Source: Halomonas sp.
GTDB lineage: Bacteria; Pseudomonadota; Gammaproteobacteria; Pseudomonadales; Halomonadaceae
Direction of reading: 5' to 3'
Assembly (NCBI RefSeq): GCF_017983445.1
Contig: NZ_JAGOBJ010000006.1
Coordinates: forward strand, 181,585 to 245,584
Length of the DNA stretch: 64,000 nucleotides
Every line of letters starts with the position of its first letter. Position 1 is the first letter of the stretch. This document shows positions 1 through 8,144 of the stretch, one piece after another. The notes beneath the pieces are model-generated. The model was not told the origin of the DNA and ran no database searches. It saw only the letters and a program-made list of their open reading frames with translations. Both the position numbers and the translations under genes were made by a program.

Positions 1-35
1 CAAGCCGCCTTGGCGTTGGCACCGCAACCGGTGAC
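1..35. repeat. REP-array core fragment at window edge
   Basis: The first ~35 bases (CAAGCCGCCTTGGC...) match the central part of the REP-pair repeat seen at about 2919-2947, 3099-3127 and 3279-3307. The element probably continues to the left of the window. pgm would then be flanked on both sides, not tightly, by the same repeat family. Confidence 0.4.
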
Positions 36-40
36 AAACC

Positions 41-1618
41 CTAGCCCTTCAATACTTCGGCGAGTAAAGCGGTGGCGCTTTCAATCAGCTTATCCAGATG
101 CTCGGGGCCTTTAAAGCTTTCGGCATACACTTTATAAAGCGATTCCGTGCCACTGGGGCGTGCGGCAAACCAGCCGTTTTCGGTGGTCACTTTAATACCG
201 CCAATGTTGGCACCGCTACCCGGTGCGGCAACCAGTACGGCAGTGATCGCATCGCCTGCGAGCGTTTGAGCCGTCACGCTTTCGCTATCCAGCTTTTTGA
301 ACGCGGCCTTCTCTTCCGCTGTGCAGGCGGTATCCACGCGCTTGTAGAAAGGCTCGCCAAAGCGCTGAGTTAGCTCGCGGTAGTACTCACTAGGGGTTTT
401 ACCAGTCACCGCCAGAATTTCCGCGGCCAGTAAGCACAACGCAATGCCGTCTTTATCAGTGGACCACGCTTTGCCATCACGCGTTAACAAGCTAGCCCCG
501 GCGCTCTCTTCACCGCCAAATGCCAACCAGCCTTCGTGCAGGCCATCTACAAACCACTTAAAGCCAACCGGTACTTCATAAAGCTCGCGCTGATGAGACG
601 CCACCACGCGGTCGATCATCGAAGAAGACACCAGCGTTTTACCGATTTTAAGCGACGCTGCCCACTCAGGCCGATGAGTAATCAGGTAATCGATACACAC
701 AGCCAGAAAATGGTTGGGGTTCATCAGGCCGTTTGTGTCGACAATGCCGTGGCGGTCGGCATCTGGGTCGTTGCCAAACGCCACATCAAAGCGGTCCTTG
801 ATGTTCAGCAGATTCGCCATCGCCGCCGAGCTTGAACAATCCATACGGATCTTGCCGTCGTGATCGGGTGGCATAAACGCAAATTCAGGATCAACCGCGG
901 TATTCACCACCTCAAGGTTCAGGTTGTAGTGGGTAGCAACCGCTTGCCATACCGGCAATGCGGTACCGCCCATAGGGTCAACGCCTAATGTGAGGTTGGC
1001 ATTCTGGATGGCCGCCATATCCACGACGTCGCCCAGCTGGGCTACGTACTGCGCAGTAAAATCGTACTCCTGAGCATGGGCAAGCGCTTCTTCCACAGAA
1101 ACCATCGACACGTCGCCAAGCTCACGCAGCAGATAGGCGTTGGCACGTAGCTCTATCCACGATGTCGCTTCGGTATCCGCCGGGCCACCGTGGGACGGGT
1201 TGTACTTGATGCCACCATCTTCAGGCGGATTATGCGAAGGCGTAATGATCAGGCCATCAGCTAACGCTTGGTTTGAAGCGTTGTGCTGCAAAATCGCATG
1301 ACTAATCAAGGGTGTGGCGGTGTAGCCGGCCTCTTTTTCTACCAAAACCGTCACCTGGTTAGCGGCCAGCACTTGCAGCGCACACTCCCAGGCTGGCCGG
1401 GAAAGAGCGTGGGTATCAAAGCCTAAAAACAGCGGCCCTTGGTAGCCTGCTTCAGTACGATAATCCACCACCGCCTGAGTGATTGCATAAATATGCGCGG
1501 CGTTAAAGGTACGCTCGGTGGCGCGGCCACGGTGGCCGGATGTGCCAAAAGCAACCCGCTCTTTAGCTACATTGGCATCCGGTGTTTCATCAAAAAATGC
1601 TTTTACAATAGCGTCCAT
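41..1618 (-). CDS. pgm: Phosphoglucomutase (alpha-D-glucose-specific)
   Basis: Interconverts glucose 1-phosphate and glucose 6-phosphate in the cytoplasm, feeding UDP-glucose and dTDP-glucose synthesis. Seen in sequence: an N-terminal FGTSGHRG motif, the phosphoserine loop TPSHNPPEDGG near residue 130, the metal loop DPDADRHG, the sugar-binding GEESAG, and the C-terminal phosphate-binding RPSGTE. These are the hallmarks of the bacterial Pgm branch of the phosphohexomutase family; at about 525 residues it is slightly short at the N terminus compared with E. coli Pgm. The frame opens at a GTG (1627), but AAAGGAG lies 8 bases before the ATG at 1618, so I prefer that start. It is last in a minus-strand run of polysaccharide genes, which fits a precursor-supply role. 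Confidence 0.95.
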   Translation of the reverse strand: MDAIVKAFFDETPDANVAKERVAFGTSGHRGRATERTFNAAHIYAITQAVVDYRTEAGYQGPLFLGFDTHALSRPAWECALQVLAANQVTVLVEKEAGYTATPLISHAILQHNASNQALADGLIITPSHNPPEDGGIKYNPSHGGPADTEATSWIELRANAYLLRELGDVSMVSVEEALAHAQEYDFTAQYVAQLGDVVDMAAIQNANLTLGVDPMGGTALPVWQAVATHYNLNLEVVNTAVDPEFAFMPPDHDGKIRMDCSSSAAMANLLNIKDRFDVAFGNDPDADRHGIVDTNGLMNPNHFLAVCIDYLITHRPEWAASLKIGKTLVSSSMIDRVVASHQRELYEVPVGFKWFVDGLHEGWLAFGGEESAGASLLTRDGKAWSTDKDGIALCLLAAEILAVTGKTPSEYYRELTQRFGEPFYKRVDTACTAEEKAAFKKLDSESVTAQTLAGDAITAVLVAAPGSGANIGGIKVTTENGWFAARPSGTESLYKVYAESFKGPEHLDKLIESATALLAEVLKG

Positions 1619-1651
1619 ACATTTCACTCCTTTGTAAACTTGATCACTGCC

Positions 1652-2695
1652 CTACCGAGCCTGCCAGAACATGGCGGCATGTTGGAGATCACCGATACGC
1701 TGCGCGTCTAGTGCAGCCTGATGCGCCATTGCAGTGGCTGCCTGTGGGTCGTCCAGTAATTGCCGTAAGCCAGCCTGCCACGCTGCAGGGGAATCTTCTA
1801 CCAGCAAACCATTCTCACCGTGGCGCACGACCTCGGTATAAGGGTAGCGGTTTGAGTAAATACCCACGCCGCCCATTGCGGCGATATCCAGAAACTTAAT
1901 GAATGATTTGCCTGCGTTAAACGGCGTATCTAAAAGGGGCGCCAAACCGATATGCAGTAGGCGGTTCGCCTGGTAGTGACGAAATGCTTGCCAAGGCAGC
2001 GGGTCTGGTGTGTTGACCCGAGGCAAGTCAGCAAGCTGTTCAGCCGTATGTTTGCCCAGCATGATTTCAAGCTGAGTATCCTTTCGGCTCTGCTGAATAG
2101 CCCACAACGCAGGCGCTATATGCAGTAGATCATTAAGGTGGGCCCGCGTGCCATGAAAGCCAATTTGCCACGGCGCCTGCGCTGAGGGCGGCTGTATAAA
2201 ATGTTCAAGAGCTGGCAAGGGTGCGATCAACGGGGGCGTTAATACTGAAACATGAGAATGTCGGGCATAAAAACGCTGGGCAAGCTTTTCACTGCATGCC
2301 ACCACTTCATTACTAAGCGCCAGCAGGCGTGGCTGAAGATGCGCAATACGCGCCATACGCTGACGGTATGCCTTGGGCAATGTCGAGTCATAAGCCGCGG
2401 CGGCGATATCGTCATCAATTAAATAAGCGATATAGCCAAAAGCATTACGATGACGCTCCAGCCAGCGTAGCCAGCCATGCGGCAGTGAGCGGCAAAGTAG
2501 TAAATTGGCGCCGGAGTATTGACGTAGAAACGTTCGACCATGCAGCCATGCAGCGCCCAATGAACGTGAGGCGGTAACACGTTCCACCTCAATGCCTTGA
2601 CGCTTTAACGCAGGAGCCGCCGATTCCAGAAAGTAGATATCTTCCGTTGGCTGCCCGCCATCGCTGAGCACTACCCAGTGCGTCTTACTGCTCAA
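1652..2695 (-). CDS. Glycosyltransferase, GT-B fold (group 1-like)
   Basis: A protein of 347 residues resembling the C-terminal half of GT4-type glycosyltransferases. The N-terminal half is less typical (WVVLSDGGQPTEDIYFL). Towards the C terminus is a stretch like the donor-binding region: FNAGKSFIKFLDIAAMGGVGIYS followed by YTEVVRHGENGLLVED. This suggests transfer of an activated sugar to a growing glycan at the cytoplasmic face; donor and acceptor cannot be read from sequence. The only usable start is a TTG at 2695, preceded by GAGG at suitable spacing, and a stop codon lies just upstream in frame. It lies 24 bases upstream of pgm on the same strand. Its own upstream region (2696-2730) is degenerate GTGAGNN heptamer sequence. 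Confidence 0.75.
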   Translation of the reverse strand: MSSKTHWVVLSDGGQPTEDIYFLESAAPALKRQGIEVERVTASRSLGAAWLHGRTFLRQYSGANLLLCRSLPHGWLRWLERHRNAFGYIAYLIDDDIAAAAYDSTLPKAYRQRMARIAHLQPRLLALSNEVVACSEKLAQRFYARHSHVSVLTPPLIAPLPALEHFIQPPSAQAPWQIGFHGTRAHLNDLLHIAPALWAIQQSRKDTQLEIMLGKHTAEQLADLPRVNTPDPLPWQAFRHYQANRLLHIGLAPLLDTPFNAGKSFIKFLDIAAMGGVGIYSNRYPYTEVVRHGENGLLVEDSPAAWQAGLRQLLDDPQAATAMAHQAALDAQRIGDLQHAAMFWQAR

Positions 2696-2750
2696 ACTTA
2701 TGCCTCACTTTACATCTCACTACTTCACCTTCAGCGATAATATTTTGCAC

Positions 2751-3360
2751 TATGCCACCCAACCCCGGCAGCGCTTGGCGCGCTGCTCCCGCGGGTGCGC
2801 TGGCGCTTACCACGCGCTACATGTATATCGCGCGAGGTTAGCATCCGGCCACTAACCGTAGCGCGTGGTAACGTTTTGCGAGGCACGAGCAAATAAGGCA
2901 CCCGCGGGGGGTGGCGTCAAGCCGCCTTGGCTGCGCCGCCGAAACCGGCAGCGCTTGGCGCGCTGCTCCCGCGGGTGCGCTGGCGCTTACCACGCGCTAC
3001 ATGTATATCGCGCTAGGTTAGCATCCGGCCACTAGCCGTAGCGCGTGGTAACGTTTTGCGAGGCACGAGCAAATAAGGCACCCGCGGGTGGCGGCGACAA
3101 GCCGCCTTGGCTGCGCCGCCGAAACCGGCAGCGCTTGGCGCGCTTCTCCCGCGGGTGCGCTGGCGCTTACCACGCGCTACATGGGTATCGCGCTAGGTTA
3201 GCATCCGGCCACTAACCGTAGCGCGTGGTAACGTTTTGCGAGGTACGAGCAAATAAGGCACCTGCGGGTAGCGGCGACAAGCCGCCTTGGCTCCCCCGCC
3301 GAAACCGTCAGCGCTTGGCGCGCTGCTCTCGCGGGTGCGCTGGTGCTTACCACGCGCTAC
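2751..3360. repeat. Tandem REP-pair array, 180-bp period
   Basis: Three and a half copies of a unit with an exact 180-base period. Right arms (…TTACCACGCGCTAC) end at 2820, 3000, 3180 and 3360; left arms (GTAGCGCGTGGTAA…) begin at 2858, 3038 and 3218. Each unit therefore carries two oppositely oriented REP elements, joined tail to tail through a GC-rich core and head to head through a 37-base spacer. The core is shared with the 54-56 kb array, but the spacer is different. The array fills most of the 750-base gap between two glycosyltransferase genes; no gene is supported there. Confidence 0.9.
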
Positions 3361-3369
3361 AGGTTTAAC

Positions 3370-3444
3370 CACTTACCACTCACCACTCACCACTCACCAC
3401 TCACCACTCACCACTCACCACTCACCACTCACCACTCACCACTC
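3370..3444. repeat. CACTCAC heptanucleotide tandem repeat
   Basis: One variant unit (CACTTAC), nine perfect CACTCAC units (3377-3439) and a partial unit that ends exactly at the stop codon (3445-3447) of the next glycosyltransferase gene. It begins 9 bases beyond the GTAG head of the last REP arm. This is the most regular heptamer run in the window and the likeliest to vary in length. Confidence 0.95.
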
Positions 3445-5739
3445 TTAACGCAGCGAAAAATCTTCATGCACGAGGGTCAAGTTCGGATTATAAGCTGGAT
3501 CATTATCGAGCTGTTTCGCCCAGGTACGGCGCATATAAGCCACTTCACCAAGCCAGCGGGCGCGTTTTTTAGGCGTATCGTCCGCCCCACGCGAGATAGA
3601 CTCATGATGATAAAGCTCGGCATGAGGCGTCCATAAGTTACGGTAGCCAGCTTCACGCACCTTCAAACATAAGTCGACATCGTTATAGGCGATGGTCAAA
3701 TCATGTTCGTTTAACCCACCTACATTGTTGAACACGCTTTTACGCAGCAACAGGCACGCAGCGGTTACGGCAGAGAGGTTCTGAGTTAGCTTCAAACGCC
3801 CGGTATAGCCTTCGCTGTCACGGGGGAAGAAGCGGTGAGCATGGCCCGCTACATCGCCTAACCCCAGAATCACACCACCGTGCTGTAGCATGCCGTTGGG
3901 GTAATAAAGCTTGGCGCCTACACAGCCAATTTCAGAGCGACAAACGTGGCTTACCATTTCGGTTAACCACTCGTCATTGATTGGCTCTACATCGTTATTG
4001 ATCAAACCAATGATGCTGCCATGGGCCTGACTTGCCCCGAAGTTATTTATCGCCGAGTAGTTAAACGGCTCGTCCCAGCGTAATACGCGTACACGGTCAT
4101 CACGCTGCGTCACTTCTTGCATATAGGCCAGCGTTTCTGGGCAGTCACTTTGATTATCCAGAATCAGTAGCTCAAAGTGCTGGTACTGAGTGCGCTCTAA
4201 AATGGCATCTACGCAAGGACGCAATATTTGCACGCCATTGCGGGTAGGCACCAATAGGCTAACCAAGGGTTCGGGGGTAGGAATAGGCCACTCTATCCGT
4301 ACCGAAGCAGGCGTAAGCCCAGGGTGTACCTTAGCCTCAAGGCTGGCAACATGTTGCGCTAATACCTTGCTCACCAAAGAAACCGCTACTTCCTGCTGAA
4401 TATGTTTGGCCGCTTTTTCATGACGGTGATAAAGCATGAAAGGTACATGGCGCACCGTAGAAGCCGAGCCATAATTGCTCTGCCAATTCAAAAAAGTAAG
4501 CGCTAGGGCGTAATCCAGGGCAGGCGCATCATGCAACTCTGAACGCAGGGTTAACTGATCTGCTTCGAACTGCCAAAGCAAGCGTCGCTTGTAAACCGCC
4601 ATGCGGCCAACGTAATTAGTGGAAAGTAATAAATCAGGATTCCAGGCAGGCTTGAATACCGGCTGGCAACGCTCACTGCGCCTGTTCAGGCTATCCTCAT
4701 CGGAATAAATCAGCTGGGCATCCGGGTAGTCATTCCAGGCCTCTGCCATTTGGCACAAAGCTTCCATTGACAGCTGATCGCCCACGCTAATACGCATCAC
4801 ACCATCGCCTTGCGTATTGACAAAGCCTTGATGATCGAGCTGCGCAAAGTGGGCTTGATGGCTATGAATCAAATTGACGCGACTTGAAAGGGGAATCACG
4901 TTCTTTAATTCGTGGTGCTGTTCAGCTGAAATATCAGCCGACAAGACAATAAAGATTTCCCAGAAGAAGTAGCTCTGCGTTTTTAACGAATTCAGGGTAT
5001 CAACAAAGGCCCCTGTGCCACGCTCAAGATCGCTGGGCAACACCACCATAATAATGGAGAACAGCGGCGTGGAATGTAGCGCTGCCATTAGCTCATAAGG
5101 GTCTCGGCTAGCCGCCAGCTCAGTGGTATCAATCCACCGTGTATAGTCATCATTAACATGCTGCTTGATATGCGTTTCGTCATACACCGAAAGCCCTATA
5201 TTGCGCCACCCCTGGGCTTGAGCCACTGACTCGATATGGAGTGAACGCACTACCTGACGCGTTTGCATGCCTTTATAGCGCGAGTGATTATTAATCAAAC
5301 GCCGCGCCAAGCGATCATGAGCGAACCATGGGGTTAACCACACCCATTCGATTGAAACCTTGGCAAGCGCCTCTTCTGAGGCTAGAAAAGTAAGCGTAAT
5401 ACGCTTTACACCCAGGGGCACCCAGATCAGACGCTTCGTGATTTTGCCAGGCCGAAGCGAAACCGAAAACTCGCGCTCCTCCCCAGAGGTATAAAGCGTA
5501 AGTGAAGCGGCACCATGAGCCTCAGGCCCCAAGCCGTCTAGCTCAAGCATATTCCAGCCCGGCCATGGTTTTTGGCCACCAAGCTCACATAACGTACTCT
5601 TTTCCAGCGCTACCTCATCTTCAAACGCTGGCGCACCCAATACACGCAAAGCCGAGGTGCGCCGCCAAAAGGCAGGCAGCCCATGGATTGCCTGAGGGGC
5701 CACTATCTTACTTATACCCTTAACCGCTTGTTGCCACAT
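3445..5739 (-). CDS. Two-domain GT2 glycosyltransferase
   Basis: A 764-residue protein. Residues ~1-200 form an N-terminal region with no family I recognise. A first GT2-like domain follows (about 225-450), containing YSDEDSLN and KPAWNPDLLLSTNY, the pattern typical of the first module of tandem rhamnosyltransferase-like proteins. The second, canonical GT2-A domain starts at SLLVPTRNG (about 490) with the metal-binding NNDVEP and the acceptor-side YNDVDLCLKVREAGY. GT2 enzymes transfer sugars from nucleotide donors by inversion in the cytoplasm; with dTDP-rhamnose genes nearby a rhamnosyltransferase role is plausible but is inference. The ATG start has AAGG seven bases upstream. The gene ends directly against the heptamer run, so its 3' end may have been reshaped by the repeat. 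Confidence 0.85.
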   Translation of the reverse strand: MWQQAVKGISKIVAPQAIHGLPAFWRRTSALRVLGAPAFEDEVALEKSTLCELGGQKPWPGWNMLELDGLGPEAHGAASLTLYTSGEEREFSVSLRPGKITKRLIWVPLGVKRITLTFLASEEALAKVSIEWVWLTPWFAHDRLARRLINNHSRYKGMQTRQVVRSLHIESVAQAQGWRNIGLSVYDETHIKQHVNDDYTRWIDTTELAASRDPYELMAALHSTPLFSIIMVVLPSDLERGTGAFVDTLNSLKTQSYFFWEIFIVLSADISAEQHHELKNVIPLSSRVNLIHSHQAHFAQLDHQGFVNTQGDGVMRISVGDQLSMEALCQMAEAWNDYPDAQLIYSDEDSLNRRSERCQPVFKPAWNPDLLLSTNYVGRMAVYKRRLLWQFEADQLTLRSELHDAPALDYALALTFLNWQSNYGSASTVRHVPFMLYHRHEKAAKHIQQEVAVSLVSKVLAQHVASLEAKVHPGLTPASVRIEWPIPTPEPLVSLLVPTRNGVQILRPCVDAILERTQYQHFELLILDNQSDCPETLAYMQEVTQRDDRVRVLRWDEPFNYSAINNFGASQAHGSIIGLINNDVEPINDEWLTEMVSHVCRSEIGCVGAKLYYPNGMLQHGGVILGLGDVAGHAHRFFPRDSEGYTGRLKLTQNLSAVTAACLLLRKSVFNNVGGLNEHDLTIAYNDVDLCLKVREAGYRNLWTPHAELYHHESISRGADDTPKKRARWLGEVAYMRRTWAKQLDNDPAYNPNLTLVHEDFSLR

Positions 5740-5834
5740 TTTAATACCTTACACTGTTCGTCCATCTGCCAGGCAACAACCAATTCACACATACTTATTC
5801 ACAAAAACCAATTCATATATGCTTATCACAAATA

Positions 5835-8135
5835 CTACTTAACCAGTTCGCTGGCTATTTTTTCCCACGCTAGCAGCCCAACTTCTTGCAGATAATCGTC
5901 GGGCGCGATAATACGCTTTTCACGCACCCCCTCAAGGCCCTTCTCATCCAGCAAGGCGCTTTTTTGCTGAATAACCGCTTCGATATCATGCGACGCTGAC
6001 GGTATTTGCACGACAAAGCGTGCGTTGGTTTGCGCAGCCAAATAATCAGGTGCCACGGCTTTCACCAGCGCTGGGTCCAGGTTGCCTGCACTATGCACAA
6101 AAACCAAACGAGCAAAAATACGGCTTAAATAATTAAGCATCGAATAGCTGGAGGAAGACCCAAATACCAGGCAAGTACCCGGCACCAATGCTTTCGGATA
6201 CTCAATTACCAGAATACGGCCAAAGTTAGGCAGCCCATTTTCATAGGTTTTATAACGATTGTGATTAAACGATGTAAGCACTTCCACGTCGGAAGTTTGT
6301 TTGGGCGAGAGTTTATTGCCCAAATCACCACCCATTGTTTTTAATTTATAGGTGTCCTTGGCAAATAGTGCTTTGCAATCCGCTTCAGGCACCCCCAGCT
6401 TAGCCGCCAGGGCAACCGCTGCGACCATTGCGCCTTTATGCGTCCAGTGCGTATCAGTGGGAATAAAAGCACCATCTGACAATGCTTTTAACGCTTCCAC
6501 GGGGTACACCACATTGCTTGCTTCAGGAAGTGCCAGCACCTGGTGCATTGGCCCACCCACACCTTCCACGCGGGGGTGATAGCGCTTGCCCATGATGCTC
6601 TCTTTAGAAGGCGCTACCAATAGTGCCCAAGGCGTTGAAGCAGCAAGTTCAGCGCTTTGGGTTAAATACGTTTTCCAGCCCCCCGTACCATTTTCCGTCA
6701 AGTGCATTCGGCCCATAAACTGGTCGACACTGCCATTGGTATCGTTATCCAGAAACAGCCAACCTTGCTTTCCTTCTAATACTTTCAACGGCTGCTCGGT
6801 GGCTGCATCGCTGGTGTCGATACTCACTTCCTGCAATAGCCAGCGCTCGTCTCCCAGCGCTAGCCATAGGCGAAACTGGCCTAACCGAGGAGGCACCGTA
6901 AAGCGAAAACCGCTACGTCGCTGGGGGTGCGTCTCAGCCCCCTCCTCTAATACGTTTTCGATTACGTCAGGTCGATCTATCTCTAGTGGATGGCTAAGCT
7001 CGAACGCCTCTTTCCACTCAGCGACAATACGTACCTGATCCTGCATTTCCGCCAATGGCGCAGGTAACAATAACCAGCCCTGCACGACACGACCCGAAGG
7101 CATGAACCGTGAGCCCCGCTGCTCTGAAGGAAAATCCAGTGCCCAGCGTTCAATAGGTTGATCATCATCACTACTTGACGACCACGCCTTCACCTTACGT
7201 TTTAGCCAGCGCTTTAAATCGAACGACGCCTCTGCTGACGTTTCAGGCGTTGGAGCAAGCTCGGCAGCCGCCGCTATTTTATGCTGCAGCCATGCTATTC
7301 GCCGCTTCACTTCCGGTACCCTCTCAGCAGCCATCAGGCATTCGGTATCGTTACGGTCATGGCGCACAAAGTATTCACGCTGTTTTGTGTAATTGGGCGT
7401 TGCTGCACTACCCCGCTTGGCTTTACCCAGTACAAACTCTTCCACCGACTTTACCAGGTAGTGATTGATACGAGCGCCGCCCCATACCACCTGTTCACTT
7501 AACCCGATACGCGGCTGGCTATCTTTTCCTAAGCGGGGTTCCACGGGTTGGCCCAGAGCGTTAACGTATTCGCCTTGTTTCAGATAGGCGAAATGCGGGT
7601 TGGCAAAACGCTCGACCCAAGTAGGCCTTACTACGCTTTTAAAGTGGTGGTTAGGTCCAAACGCTTGCTTGGCACGCTTGGTAAAGCGCTCAATCACTAG
7701 CCCCTCGTCACGAAACTTTGCACCGTTGGAACCAAAACAGGCCCAATTCAAAGCCAGTGCACCAACCTTGGCTGAAGCAAAACGCTCCTCTAGCCAAGGC
7801 AACAAGCCAGGTGAAGTGTGATCTGTTCCACTGGCTTCATTGACCGGCAGCAAATACTCATCGGCATCGATAAACGCCACCAGATCCACATCCTTCGGGC
7901 ATTTATTAAGTAGCTTTTGATAGGCGGTTAACTGAGGCGGTTCATCAATGGTGGGCACTGACACCAGGGTAACCAAACCGCTGGCCGCTAACGGCTCCAG
8001 CAGTTCATAGGTACCATCATTACTTTCGTTATCGGCGATTAAAAAATGGCTGGCCCCCACCGCAAGGTGGAACGCCAGCCACTCAACTAAACTATCCGCT
8101 TCATTTTTAACAATGGCAGCAATGGCAAGCTTCAA
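5835..8135 (-). CDS. Fusion of a GT2-like domain and an AlgX/AlgJ-like acetylation domain
   Basis: A 766-residue protein of unusual make-up. Residues 1-~290 are a glycosyltransferase of the Glyco_tranf_2_4/GT92-like type: AIVKNEADSLVEWLAFH, ADNESNDGT and the DXD-like FIDADEYLLP. A lysine-rich linker and a beta-rich segment (~310-440) follow. The C-terminal part (~450-766) resembles the SGNH-like domain of alginate O-acetylation proteins AlgX/AlgJ: GWLFLDND near its start, the DTHW motif (Asp/His, about residue 560) and a serine cluster GSSSS near 658 that could supply the nucleophile. The known AlgX/J proteins act in the periplasm, yet no signal peptide is seen here, which is odd for a fusion. 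The start is TTG at 8135 with AGGAG six bases upstream. A single polypeptide may add a sugar and modify it with an acyl group (inference). Confidence 0.75.
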   Translation of the reverse strand: MKLAIAAIVKNEADSLVEWLAFHLAVGASHFLIADNESNDGTYELLEPLAASGLVTLVSVPTIDEPPQLTAYQKLLNKCPKDVDLVAFIDADEYLLPVNEASGTDHTSPGLLPWLEERFASAKVGALALNWACFGSNGAKFRDEGLVIERFTKRAKQAFGPNHHFKSVVRPTWVERFANPHFAYLKQGEYVNALGQPVEPRLGKDSQPRIGLSEQVVWGGARINHYLVKSVEEFVLGKAKRGSAATPNYTKQREYFVRHDRNDTECLMAAERVPEVKRRIAWLQHKIAAAAELAPTPETSAEASFDLKRWLKRKVKAWSSSSDDDQPIERWALDFPSEQRGSRFMPSGRVVQGWLLLPAPLAEMQDQVRIVAEWKEAFELSHPLEIDRPDVIENVLEEGAETHPQRRSGFRFTVPPRLGQFRLWLALGDERWLLQEVSIDTSDAATEQPLKVLEGKQGWLFLDNDTNGSVDQFMGRMHLTENGTGGWKTYLTQSAELAASTPWALLVAPSKESIMGKRYHPRVEGVGGPMHQVLALPEASNVVYPVEALKALSDGAFIPTDTHWTHKGAMVAAVALAAKLGVPEADCKALFAKDTYKLKTMGGDLGNKLSPKQTSDVEVLTSFNHNRYKTYENGLPNFGRILVIEYPKALVPGTCLVFGSSSSYSMLNYLSRIFARLVFVHSAGNLDPALVKAVAPDYLAAQTNARFVVQIPSASHDIEAVIQQKSALLDEKGLEGVREKRIIAPDDYLQEVGLLAWEKIASELVK

Positions 8136-8144
8136 AAAACACTC

